NCBI RefSeq assembly: GCF_037975245.1
Contig: NC_092576.1
Span: forward strand, 9,751,501-9,815,500
Source: Apostichopus japonicus
Taxonomy: Eukaryota > Echinodermata > Holothuroidea > Aspidochirotida > Stichopodidae
Length of the DNA: 64,000 nt
Direction of reading: 5' to 3'
Shown: piece by piece, positions 24,990 to 37,455 of the stretch
Numbering within the stretch: the first letter of the stretch is position 1
Layout: each line of letters opens with the position of its first letter
Position numbers and translations under genes: made by a program
The notes under the pieces: generated by a model
The model's database searches: none
What the model saw: the letters and a program-made list of their open reading frames with translations, nothing else
What the model was told of the DNA's origin: nothing

Positions 24990-27900
24990 ATAACTTAGCA
25001 GTGTTTACGTATATATGTCTCTAGTTTTATCTTCTGAATATCAAGTCCTATGTTTGAAAAACAGAAAAAAAAGAAGAAAGAACTGCCACATCTGAAATTT
25101 ACTTCGGGGAACAGTGAGAAAGATTGATACTTTGTGCTATAATGTGAAATATGCTGGTATTCAAGTCTACTGCTATAGTGTGTATATATATGACGGCTAC
25201 CTGCAAACGTAATTAAGGAATTTGTCATCAACGCCACTGTAGCTAGCCTTTCCCGCCTGTATGGAGATGCGAGCCTAATTCATAGCCTAACAGAGGCATA
25301 TTCAGGACGGATGCTATGCTGGGAATATTGACTACCGCAAAAATCCAGTACTAGCGATTTGTAACAAGTGTGTAGATCCATCCGTCGGTTTGTCTGTCTG
25401 TCCTGGTACTCAGTACTGGACAATTGATCTTACAAACCGAGTTCATTTGTTTTATACGTAGCCTAATATATAAGGTAAGTTGTTTTGTGCTGTTCATTTT
25501 TGTTTTCAGATAATACGTAAAATGTTACTGATACATGTGCTTTTTAATAATTGTATCGCTAAGGTATTTACATCTTGAAAGTTAGGTGCGTGTGGGTAAA
25601 TGGCTTGGTACAGACATAGTCTTACCATTTAAATTAACGACAATGTGAGCATTGCCAGCAACTAGGAGAAATTCAGGCAAATTTACATGCTGAAACTCTA
25701 TGGATTCTTACATTATATATAGAATTCTATTACATTATGCCTATACATAATATAGACATTAAATCAACTTTGAATCAACATATCTGCTCATTAAATCCCA
25801 AACCACCAGGCCCAGCGAAGTATAGGACCGCGTTACGATAGCATTAGAGAGAAATATATTGGCATATTGAAAGTTGTTTCCCCAGAAGCAACCGAAACAT
25901 ATAGCTGTCTCACTGAAAAGGCTATGGAATGGCTTTTTTATAAGCATTAATTACTTAAACATTACTTATACATGACGCAGTGTTAATTTACTCTGTGTTA
26001 AGCACGGTAAGGTACAATTGTGTAGATGTTTTTAGGGCAACGTTTGTACTGAATTAAATTAACACATTGTTTTTTGTTGTTTGTCGGAGGGGAAGGGGGG
26101 GGGGGTGATGAGGGGTGGAAACTCATGGCATAAAGATAATGTATTCACATTTGCATATTGAAGTAAGGAAAGATTCAAGCGTCAAAATGTCCATTTCTTT
26201 ATTCTTAATATCATTATCTCTTTGTTCAATGTATATTGATTTCAACCATTCAGTTATTGTTTTCATATAATTGTAGGTAGGGATTTCTACCCTCTTTCTT
26301 CTCCCCACCCCCCTGTAGATCCCCTGCCCCTGTCGATCCCATGCCTTTTTCGATCCCCTGCCCTTGTCGATTCTTGACTTCTCTTAATGGTTAACTATAC
26401 TATACGTACGTAAATAAAGAACAGCATATCAATTTGTTGTGGACACTAAATAATTGTTTTAATAACACGAAACCATTCAGGATAATAGGCTAGATGATAT
26501 AAATTATGCTACTGCGACAGCCAGCCGACCGGCCGGCGTGTAGTAAGCTCTGATTACTCTGTTTACCACAGAAAGTATCGCTTTCGATGTTATTTAATTC
26601 AAGTTGACACAAATTATCATTAACATACCTAGGTGAAACTATAATTGAATTATAGCAAAATCTACTCTGCTAAATTGAATTTAAATGTTTTCAATTTTGG
26701 AATTTAGTGGGATGATATAGTTACATTGACTGCACTGTAACGTACTACGGGGGGGGGGGGGGGTGCAGAATTTGATAAAAAGGAGGGGTGTGACAGGGGT
26801 GGATGCAGGACTTTAAAAAAATGGGAAAGGGGGAGTGGGTCGGCACTATGATTGCTGAGGCCGGCTTCCAGGAAAGAGCTTTATTGGTCCTCATGCAGCA
26901 AAAACAAAATACATTTTAGACGTGAAATGGTGGATTGAGGCACCCTGTATGCTCAAGGCTTGTAAATACTTCTTATTATCTTTGAGTGGGGTTGCAGATG
27001 GGATTGGGTGAGGGGAAGGGGGTGGTGAGGGTTGTACACCTCACACAACTTGGATATAGGCACCTGTAAAATACTGTAGAAATTTAATAAGCCGTTAATT
27101 ACATACAGTGGCCTAATCTACTTTGCACATATGATACGGGGCTTTTACACATTATTGTAACTATAGTTTGAGCGAGAAGGAAACGTCAAATAATGTTCCG
27201 ACAGAAAATTTCGAAACTTTAAAGGTATAAATTCAGCAAACTTAAGGGGGATTATGATTCACCGACCGAAATAGTTCTCTGACTGTAAACCTATACCAGA
27301 TCCCAAGGAGCTGAAGAAGGTATATAGTTTATGCATTAAATGAATAGTCCAGGGTCAAAATTAAAGCGTGAACTTGAAACAAACAAATGTGCTGGCATAG
27401 TGTTAGCGATAGCATAACAGAATATTAGGCAGTCACTCCTTTTACATCACCAATGTGCATATAGTTAGCTGATGTTTATTCATAACTCAAACTAGAATTA
27501 AGAAATGACTTGCAAACTTGTCAATCTTTGATGGATTTGATCATACTTGTAAAATTGTCAATCTTTGATGGATTTTGATCGGAGTTGCAGCTATTTTCAT
27601 GATTTTTAATGTCGATTAGAGTGGTTAGGACAATGTTGTCCGTAGACCTTTAAATGATAACGTTAGGCAGAAATATCTTGTTGATACGGTCATAGTGAGA
27701 AAAAATAATAACAGGAAGGAAAACTGGAGTGTAAAGAAGTGTCATTATAACCACTCCGTGTTTGAAGATATTCCCCTTTAAAATAATCTACACTTCTGGA
27801 GTGCTTCTTGCTAATGACGTCAGGTCCTAAGTATTCTCCTTAAAACGTTGTTATGTAATTCTAATCACTCGACCAAAATCTTTAAGGATTTGTTTATACC

Positions 27901-28627
27901 TGCAGACGACAAAACTCTCATTCATGATTGGCTGTTTATCCATGGAACTTTGTAACGGATTGTAAAACATGCGGGTATTTGTTAATGATCAATACACCTC
28001 CCCCCCCCCCCCCCCCAAAAAAAAAAAAATCAACTTCACGACCGGTTTCGTCCTTTGGCTGATTTAAATTAGGATAGGTCTATCACGACATAGCTGGTTA
28101 CATTACGAGTCGAATTTGGCCCTTGATGAGAGTGGGAGGAGGGGGCGGGGGGAGGGAAGAGAGATTTGGATGACCTAACTGACTTTTAACTCAGTAAAAA
28201 CACTGACAGAAACTTGAATCTAACAAATATTTTGTTATGTTTGGAATGTGGGTCGGGCCTAAGTTTATGTGTCTTCCAGCAGGGTGGTGGACCCCTCCTA
28301 TCGGAGACAGCTGGTAAAATGGTGGTTGCTTAGATGCAAACATGATGCTATATTTTGCATATTCTGAAACAATGTTGAAAGAGTTTTCGACTGTTTATAG
28401 TTTGTACAGCACGTACATGCTATACAGTGATATACTATACGCCAGGAGTTTTACATATCATGAATATTCATTTTGCTAGTGGCGATTTTGGAAGAAGGAG
28501 GAGGGTTGGGGTGGGATGAGGGTTGGTTGTGTCAAATGTGGTTACGCCTGCAGGTAGAAGTAAAACTTCGACTGAAAAATCTGAACTGCACATTATGATA
28601 ATGACATATCTCATGTTTATTCATCAG

Positions 28628-28646
28628 GTAGCATATAGACAGAAAG
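28628..28646 (+). other. 5' UTR piece after an upstream intron, gene 2
   Basis: CATGTTTATTCATCAG ends at 28627, an acceptor 19 nt before the ATG. It mirrors the 17-nt spacing in gene 1. Confidence 0.5.
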
Positions 28647-28836
28647 ATGTGTCGGCGTGGTGGTTGCTGCTGTCGCTTCTCGCTGAAGTTCAGAATCGAC
28701 GCCATGAGACAGTCGGCGATAAATATGATCGTATTTGGATTCGTCCTGGCCGCAACCGGAATCATTATGCGTCTGTTTCTGGAAGATTGGATATTCAACT
28801 TTGGCTATGCACTAGTTTGGGCGGGAGTCTCTGTGA

Positions 28837-28874
<38 letters not shown>

Positions 28875-31800
28875 TCAGTTGTATCACCATGGTAACAGGG
28901 ATGCGTTAGTGAGATGGTGAAATGGTTTCTAACACTCGGCCTTTTGGCTAAGATCATGTGTAGTATTTTTTCCCTTTCGAGGGGAATGGTGATGCACACC
29001 CGATGATGATCACACAGTCACAGTCCCAATGCAAGGGGACTGGGGTTGAGAGCGGATCAGTCGTTTGGTTGTTTGGTTTTCGTGCCCAGGTTCTTTCCTG
29101 CATGGGCGACTTTTTCTTAAAATGTATCTAACACTCTTTAGTAATGATCGCAAAAGCAAAACTCAACGAATAAGATGTATTCCTGAAAATCTCTTCCGGT
29201 TTATAGATTTTTGATTCTTATTTCTTTTTTCACTACTGTAAATCTTAAAGTTTTGTACATGCTATACCGCAGTAATTAGAACTGGATCGTGCTGATAAAT
29301 TAGTAGCATGTGCTATTAGGATTATAGTAGAACTGAGGATATGTATAAATCCAACAAATCCAGTTTGATGTATAATGCATATGTCTATACAAATAGATAT
29401 ACATACACATATTCATATTCAGATACATACACGCATATACAACTTGTAATATAAGGCCACATCGTGGCAAAATGCCTGTCAGATTCGCCGTATGTGGATA
29501 TAATCTTTATGCTTCGGTTAATGGTCACGCTCAGATACAACGACAAATAAAATTGAAAAGATAAGACAGGATACGGTTGCCTTACCATCTTGTTCTTGTG
29601 TGTCTGATATGGAAACCAGAAACCCAAAGTGACAAGCAAAAGAAAACAAGTATGAACAATAAGCTTTCATAACAATGACGTTCTGCTATATACACGATTT
29701 CAAAAGATTTACACCCACCGAAACAAAGAAAGTATCTTGGTATTGTATCACGGAGTCGTTAGGATGATATATACTTTCACAAAGTTCCTCAGTGGCTTTC
29801 ACGGGGAGGGGGGGGGGGCGGCATTTCCCTTCTTTCTATAGTCAGGCGGGGTATTGGTTCAGTATTTTTTACATGAAGCCGGAGAAGACTTAGGCCATTA
29901 CTACGGGTGTACACCGGCCCCCTTTGTCAAACACACACACACAAAAACTCAAGGGTATATTTATTAGCGGAACCTTGCTTTAATAGGTAACTTTTTAGTC
30001 TAAATATGCCTTATAATGCGCCTTTATATTTCTTCTGGTGAGGATCCCAGGCCCCCTACATAGGAGTCGGCGCCAGTAGCCCCAGGTCTGTGTTACACTC
30101 CCTCCTCTCTAAAATCCTTCTTTCGCCTCTCCTGAAAGTTCAGCACATGTACCTAATCCAGTCGGGATGTTCCCCCCCCCCCCCCCCGCCACACATTTGA
30201 AATACTGTGCTCGCCCAGTGTAGTTCGCTAACTTATAAATTATTACTCTTTCAATAAAAAAAAAGAAAAAAGGCTGCCAACTTTCAAAACTAAGTGACGA
30301 GTCCAAGAGAACGATATTTCATGAATGATGGCATAACTTGGTATATAGTTATCATGGACGGACGTTGTGTGTTTTGGTACATGGTGTTGAAATATGTATG
30401 TTTGAAGGGGATTGGAACCTTGATGAACATGAGAGGGTCTGCTGGTTTAGGTGTAAATAATAATCTTGTTTGGTTAACAAGCTATAACTGGTTGTGCTAT
30501 AAACAAAACGTGTAGCTTGGGGAAATTCCTCTTACAACTTAGATTAATTGCGCTATATTGTTTACATTATGCTTTGAAGTACAGTCACCACAGTACATGT
30601 ATGATAGGTATGAAACGCTCTCAAAATCTTTACTTCGGAGATGTCGTGAAGTGTAAGTATAAGGAATATAATATAATATAATATAATATAATATAATATA
30701 ATTAAATAAAATAATTAATTAATTTAATCTTATTTTAGCAGAATTTTGTAAGTTACAAGTTACACAATTATCGATGGGTTTCAGGACCTCCCCCCCCCAC
30801 CCGTCCCTAAAAATGTTGTTATAGTACATTATAATCTACGAATAGTTTCATTTTTTCCCTCAAGTAGGTATGTTTGTAGATATCCAGTAGTGTGCACACG
30901 TTGTAAATATTAACCAGAATGCAAAATGCATTGAGGTTTCGATGACTTTAATGCACTAGACTTCTGCTTTTTAGTATAACCAGAACTAGCTCACTATGAC
31001 ACGCTAACACAGGTCAGTCTACTGTACGTGGTTATACACACCTCCATCAAAAGCAATAGGGTTCTTGTACTCAATGTTATGAATCCACACACCAAGTATT
31101 ACAAAACCAAACCAAATCTCTTAATAACTTCGCACATTAGGGTTGCAGAGGAGTCCACTTATGGACAAGTTAGATTGGAATATGCCCACGAAACTTCTAA
31201 GAATCAACTTGAAAGAAGCTAATACAGGTCACTGGAGGTCAACCTGAGGTAAAAGGTCACCCAAATGCAGTTCGACCATTGTATTACAATAGCGTAACTC
31301 TCAACCCTGTCAGTGGTAGTTTCACAAGTTATCGGGAAAAAACACATTTTGACCCATAAATGACCTTTGGTGACCTTGGATCACATCACGGTTATTTTGG
31401 AAAATGTGTCCCTACTTCATTCACAACTTGTCCTAATATACCAGCCATGTCAGACTTCGTGACTAGAAGTTGTTGCAAAAATTAGCATAAGTTGGGAGTT
31501 TTTGGCACATAATCAACCTTGAATGACCTTGGATGACCTGATGGTTTTTATCAAAAATGTTTCTCTTGATGAGGTGCACTCTGTCCTAAAATTTGTTTGG
31601 CCTACAATGTACACACATAATGTTATTGCTAGAAATGTATCAAAACCAACCTTTGGCCCCTCATAACTTGAGAACTGGGTGTCCGATTGAAGCGGGAGTT
31701 GGTTTCCTATATTCAGCACAAAAAGCTCTATCATATGTCAACAATTTTTTAAACTAATCTTTGTTCTATTTTGTTTTGCCCCGTATCTCCTAAAATGAGC

Positions 31801-34800
31801 ATATTTTTTAAGATTTGACCTTTGACCTTTTGACCTCGCAATCAGATGTAGTTTGACACGCTGATTCCAAAAAGCAACATGACAAGTCTGTGCGACCATC
31901 CTAACTGTACTTATTATAAAACAAAAACATTGACCTCTGATAACTTCGCACACGAAGGTCGCACAGGGGTCAACTATGGACCATTTTGATCGGAAGGTAC
32001 CTTTGAGATCCGATTATGGCCACGAAAATTCAAATAACCCAAAAAACTGATAAAGGTCACCGGAGGTCATCCTGAGGTCAAAGGTCACCTAGATGCGGGT
32101 CGACTCCCTGATTACAATAGCGCAACTCCCAACCTTCACGGACATTTGGTTCTCAAGTTATTGCAAAAATACTAGTTTTTGACCCCTGATTGACCTTTGT
32201 TGACCTTGGATCACATGACCGTTATGTTTTGAAATGATCCCTTACCCCATTCACAACTGGTCCCAAAATATCAACCATGTCGGATCCTGTCAATGGGAGT
32301 TATTGCTTGTTTTAATATTTTGGTTTTTGGCCTCTAACTGACCTTTGGTGACCTTCACAGGCAACACAAAAAATAGGGCACATCTACTCAATGTGGTACT
32401 CATATACACCAAATATTAGATTGGTCCAAGCTTCCCTACTTGAGATACCGTGTTTACAAGCCAGGCGTCACACACACACACACACACATACATACATACA
32501 CACATACACACACTCTCCGCCTGCATGAATGCATAGGTTACGATTTCATCGAAACCAAAAACGCAGTCACCGTTTCAAATTATACTATGCAAGAATAAAT
32601 AAAAAAAAGGTACGGGCTTAAATAAAACGGAATTATCAAGATTGATTATACCACCATATGGGTGAATAACATGCTTGTATGCACAAAAATGTTCTGCTTA
32701 AGTGAATTATACTGGTAGTAAATGTTCAGACAAAAACATATGAACAGTTGACAACAGCGGAAATAGACAAAGAACAAAAAAGGGGAATGTTTACTTCATC
32801 GGACAGGCCGTTTACAAGTTCGTTTCAATTAATTGAATAAATTACTATTATTATACGAAAATTTGCATGACGTCATTAGAAAGTCTTATGATAATGTATA
32901 AGATAATATATGTTAATAAGATAATATAATTTTTATTTTCATTTCAACTTTATTTTAAGAGGGTAGCTCGTTTAGCAATAGCTAATCTTCCACGAGGCCC
33001 TCTGATAAGACACATAATAATATCAAAGTATGAAAATTTAAGAAGTCATAAATACATTAATAATACTTAATAAAATAGTTTTTAAAAAAATTGTTTTTAA
33101 AAAGACAAATAATAAATATAAATATAAAATTGTATATGACTATGATTTTTGTACGGTTATATATTATCATAAATTATTCATACCAGTACGTTGTGTGTGC
33201 TACATATAATTACATATATTTACATATAATTAAGGTTAACTTTAAATTCCATTTTTAAAACGATTATCAGAATTTAAAGGAAGAAGAACGAAACAAAAGA
33301 AACAAAATCAAATTAGTGTATCTTACATGACAATCTTTAATTTATCGTTTTATTTTTCTCCTCCTGCAGTCTGTTGCCACAGGTATTGGATCTCTAGGCG
33401 TTGCCAAGACTATGAAACACACAGATGAAGATTACGTAAGTTTAACATATTTTAGGCTTATAGACATTAGCCCGCTTGTCAGGATAGTCAATGTACAAGG
33501 TAATGTTTCCAATGATAGAATTGATAGTTACAGTAAACTTTTGTTTTAGTTAGATTAGCTTTCAAACGTTCGAAATTGGAAGTCAAATACAGAACAATTT
33601 ATTGTTCGCTAACTTTTGTATAAACACAACCTAGATCAACGTTTGATTTTCGCGGTATACCCATAATGACGTCACACGGTGACACAGAGGCTCCTTTGGG
33701 TCAATCTCTGTTTTCAGATATGCCAGAGGTTAATGTCACGAGATTACCCAAAATGTCAATTGCCGGGGCGTTTTTTAATGGGTTAAAGTAGGTTTTCGAA
33801 GAATATGTTTTTTACACATGTTGATGATGGGGTTGTTAACTCCCAAATTAATGAAAACTTACAACAACAACAAAAAGTTGATCTTTATAGTTGACGTTGA
33901 ACCGGAAGTGAGTAAATAACTAGATAGTTTAACTAGATCAGTTAAAAGAATTTCTCTGATTTCATTTCCTTCATTGATACAGCATATACGCTTCTTGCAT
34001 TCTTCTGAGTACCTGTTTTGAACCTATCGGACATTACATTGAGGGTCCGAGAGAAACACGTAAACGGGATAAAATGTAATCAATGAATAGAATAAGGAAT
34101 TGAAAATGTATACTACATTCCGGTACGATAGGTGAGGATTCAGACGAAACCAGCTGGTGCAGGTCTTCAGAATAATGGATAAGTAAGGAAGAGGAGGTGG
34201 TTGTTGACCCGGAAGTGGGTCAGTGGGGGCGCAGTGCTAAACCGTTACTAGTCTGGGTGTGTTAAGATTGGAGTGTATATTGTATCTTTAATATCTATTT
34301 TGGAGAGAGGGTTGGGGTGGGTGGCGGTGGGTGGGAGGGAGGGCATTCTAAAGCAGGTGTATTTGTATTGTGTCAGTTAGGTCCACGTAAACGTATAGCC
34401 TGGTACGCTAGCAACATACGGTTGAATGATTAAAATGATTCAAACCGGTTTTATTCAGTAGGCTAAAAGTCAAGAAAAAGAAAACATTGGTCACCCTTAA
34501 ACCAGATATTTTCATTTGTTTGGCCACTCTTATTTCTTCAAGCGAAATAAAAACCAGTTTTTCCATCCAATTTTCTCTCCAGGGTTTTAGAGGGCTCATC
34601 ATGTTGTGCCTCGTTTGCATAATATGTGTTGGTGGCGCTGTTGGACTTATCACTTGGCAGATGTGGGAGGCGAACTACTTTGAGAAGTTTGAGGAGGGCA
34701 CTGTGTACAAAGCTCAGAACGAAACACTTGTTTTCTTTGAATGGTTCGCATCTATTTTCGTTTACGGAATTGTTGATTTAGCTTCTCTGTTGATCGTCGG

Positions 34801-37455
34801 ATCCGCGTTCCTTAATCTAGCGATTAGTTGCTGCTGTCCGGAGTCTTCAGACGTAAGTAGAGTTTTATAGGCTTCTTGTATCCTGCGCAGGGAGGGGAGG
34901 GGGAGGGGTGGAGAGGGGGAGGGGGCGACTGTCTGGCAAGGACTCAATACCCGAGGTCCGGAGAAGTATGGGATATGGAAATAATGTATTCTCGTTTTCA
35001 GAATAATCTTAAGGGAAAGCTGAAGACATTTTAAGAAAGGACCATGGGTCCGACCTGGACCCTCGGCTCTTTAAACTGCCTACAAGAAAGTTGACCCTGC
35101 AAAGACCGGTGTTATGTACTGTTGAGTGATTTTAGCGTTTTGTCGGATTGTCACAATTCATGCAATTCATTGCTATACCAACCTGCCAATAGATTTAGTG
35201 GAACGACAACATTAGGCTAAGATCTTACGTATTGGGCGTTTTACTTCTCTCAGAGCTATTTCAATATACAACTTGGTATAGCATATCAATGGAATGTAGG
35301 ATATGGAAGGCTTAAAATATAACTTTAAGCACAAAGTTGAAATTGATTTATTGTAGAGCGTTATGAATCACTGGTATTAGTCCAAATTGTATTTCTACAT
35401 ATCTTTTTTGAGAAAAAAACTTTGTTTCACCATGAATTGCAATTTTGTTTAAGGTCAGATGTTACTTAACATCTTGAGAGACTTTTAATTTGAAACAGAG
35501 GTTTATTCACGTGCTAATCCATGTGCTAATCCACCTGGTCATCCAAGTTAATCGCTCGATAAAACAATTTTAGCAACATGTAAACTAGCTAAAAGCAAAT
35601 TATTTTGTAATTGACCCAGCCAACTATTGACAAGTATTAACATGGCAAGCCATACGCGTAATAATCTGGAATCTCTGACGACATTTTTTAGACGTGAATA
35701 GATAATATTATGTTATTGTTTACTTCTGGTCTTTGATGACAAGGCAGATGTATATATACCTTGGTAACGCTCCAAACAACGTAACCGTGCATGGGGGGGG
35801 GGGCATAGGCGTACGGGACCATTTCAGTTTGGGGGGGCAGAACTTTTTGTGCCCGAAAGTTCCCGTGACACTATCTAAGCGGAGCGCCACCATCAGTTGG
35901 CGCGTAGCGTACAAGAAATTTGCCTCTCAGATTGTCGGAAACGGCACTTCTGAGGCCTTGCAAGTTGCATCTAAACATTCTTTATTTTATAATCTCACGT
36001 TTTAGAAATTTACACTTCCCCAAAAATTTGGTAAATTAGAAGAAGAAACAATGGTAACATCACTTTGAAGGGGAAAAATGGGACAGTATATTTTTTAAGC
36101 TCCTATTTAGTTACCGTATTTATTATTTTAACACAGTACTCAGCTACCTTCAGAAAAACATACATTGTTCAACGACACGTAGGCGGGATAATGTCGCTGT
36201 GTCGGGTGAGACTGCAATTTGTCTCACAAAAAAGTATAAAATATTACAAAGAATATGATAAACCTGTACTTCTAGGCTTGTAGGCACTCCCCCCCCCCCC
36301 CACACACACAAGAAAACGTTTCTCATATACACTCATGTTGGGGATGTCCAGGTCAAGGGCGGCGGAAGCACTTTTAATCTGGGGGGGGGGGGGGGCACCG
36401 ACATCAAAGGGCACTTTGCAGAAATTCGATTGGACTGATGCAGCCTTATATTTAGTACCATATATAACTCTTATTGTATTATCTTATTTGTGTATACACA
36501 TCACTCCATCAAGCCCCCCCCCCCCCCCCCCCCCGTATATGCATACTAGCACTGCAATATCCAATGTGCAAATTGGGAAACAAGGAACAAGTTTTCTTTT
36601 GAGACAAAATGAGGTGATATCATGTTAGTTGCTAATGTAGGAATCTTCCGAATTAGAGTTTTTTTCTTGTTAATATCTTAACAATTTTTTCCATTCAAAT
36701 AGCTTTGAGTTTGACCCACAGAAATTTATTTAAAGTCACGGGCTTAGCCAGGATTTGCAAAGTTGTATGCACGACAATCTGAGCGGAGCGCCACCATCAG
36801 TTGGCGCGGAGCGTACTAGAAAAGTTTTGGTTTTACAAACCCCTCAGATGGCCGGAAACGGCCCTTCCCGAGTGTTCATTCTGGTTCCCTGGCCTCTTGC
36901 TAACTTGAGGCACCTCAATTTTTATGTAGAAAAAAAGGCACATGTTTAACCTGAGAAAAAGATTCGGGCAAGCTACTGCATATATTTCCAGAGGACAAGA
37001 GATTCGGGCAAAAGTCCTGAAAAATTCGGGCAGCCTAAAAAAAAAATATATATATACTCCTCTTTGGCTGCCCGAATTTTTCAGGACTTTTACCCGAATT
37101 TCTTGTCCTCTGGAAATTTGGGGGGGGGGGCAGTCTGCCCCCTGCCCCCCGCCTCGTACGCCTATGGGGGGATATCTTTAGTCTTTAACCCAGTAGATAT
37201 AAGAATAAGAAGCTAGAGAATGAAGCTGACTGCGGCTTTACCACCTGTTTCCACACAAAAGCGTTATGGACACAATTTGATACATTTTTCTGTTATTTTT
37301 TAGTTGCAAATGATCATGATTGCACTATAAACAAGTTAGCAATATCCAAATGTCATATTTTCTGTACTATATATACTTTCGTCCAATAAAACCATAAATC
37401 AAAATTCAACCAAATGCTTTTGTTTTTGTGCCAACAGGTCGTTCATTATATATAA
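28647..37455 (+). CDS. four-transmembrane protein, paralogue of gene 1 (gene 2)
   Basis: Coding exons 28647-28832, 33370-33435, 34583-34852 and 37438-37455 join to 179 codons plus stop, all phase 0 with GT-AG borders. Predicted helices lie at about residues 24-44, 52-76, 88-112 and 145-170. Cysteine clusters sit at the N-terminus (CCCR) and after helix 4 (SCCCPE). Exon lengths (186/66/270/18 nt) parallel those of gene 1 (150/60/246/87), and helix 2 is split by an intron in both. The last exon codes only VVHYI and is the least certain part: it follows CCAACAG and keeps frame, but other acceptors are possible. The first donor (GTGAGTATATATAT) runs straight into a TA microsatellite. Function unknown; MS4A-like by topology. 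Confidence 0.75.
28838..28874. repeat. (TA)n microsatellite at the intron 1 donor of gene 2
   Basis: Pure TA starting 5 nt after the exon end, inside the donor consensus GTGAGTATAT. Confidence 0.9.
28929..28970 (+). pseudogene. U2 snRNA-like 5'-end sequence
   Basis: ACTCGGCCTTTTGGCTAAGA followed by TCATGTGTAGTAT matches the highly conserved 5' end of U2 snRNA (stem I and the branch-point-proximal part) with about one mismatch. The match ends before the branch-site-pairing and Sm-site regions, so this is not a functional U2 gene. It may be a truncated retrocopy or the head of a U2-derived SINE whose body continues through about 29100. Confidence 0.7.
30664..30702. repeat. (ATAAT)n pentanucleotide repeat
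   Basis: Uninterrupted AATAT/ATAAT units for about 40 bp inside gene 2 intron 1. Confidence 0.9.
31070..32400. repeat. duplicated TGACCT/AGGTCA-rich repeat in gene 2 intron 1
   Basis: Segment 31110-31480 is similar to 31925-32310 (shared TAACTTCGCACA, GGTCA-CCTGAGGT, ACAATAGCG-AACTC, GACCTTGGATCACAT), giving an offset of about 810 bp. Dozens of AGGTCA or TGACCT hexamers occur, including AGGTCAAAGGTCA at 32075-32087 and TGACCTTTGACCT at 31816-31828. No coding is seen. Confidence 0.7.
32469..32513. repeat. (CA)n microsatellite
   Basis: CACACA repeats interspersed with CATA units at the end of the TGACCT-rich repeat. Confidence 0.9.
36354..36960 (+). mobile_element. hAT-like element, family A, copy 2 (right end lost)
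   Basis: Starts CAAGGGCGGCGGAAGCACTT as in copy 1 and stays similar through GATTGGACTGATGCAGCC and ACACATCACTCCATC. Similarity resumes at 36920 (TTTTTATGTAGAAAAA) but the GTTCCGCCGCCCTTG end is absent, replaced by the foldback sequence. Confidence 0.75.
36985..37116. repeat. large inverted repeat (51-bp arms, 30-bp loop)
   Basis: Arm 36985-37035 (TTTCCAGAGGACAAGAGATT ... GCAGCC) pairs with 37066-37116 (GGCTGC ... TCTTGTCCTCTGGAAA) with only a few mismatches. The loop is A-rich and TA-rich. The transcript of intron 3 would fold into a long hairpin. Confidence 0.9.

Larger units (their letters stand above)
35804..37166. mobile_element. composite hAT-like element, family C, with nested insertions (gene 2 intron 3)
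   Basis: Bounded by CATAGGCGTACGGGACC and CTCGTACGCCTATG, inverted ends of about 12-14 bp. Inside are a second element starting at 36354 (family A), a poly-C run at about 36516-36534 and a foldback at 36985-37116. GCGCCACCATCAGTTGGCGC occurs twice (35884-35903 and 36788-36807). The flanks are G-runs, so the target duplication cannot be read. It ends 271 bp before the last exon of gene 2. Confidence 0.65.

Noticed and set aside
25440-25480. Possible 5' UTR exon of gene 2 ending at AAG|GTAAGT
   Set aside because: A lone donor-like sequence with no promoter or transcript evidence is expected by chance in several kilobases.
28532-28798. 88-codon minus-strand open frame
   Set aside because: Antisense to exon 1 of gene 2, whose sense frame is supported by splicing and by similarity of design to gene 1.
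28929-28970. Functional U2 snRNA gene
   Set aside because: Only the first ~35 nt match; the branch-point pairing region, Sm site and 3' stem-loops are missing.
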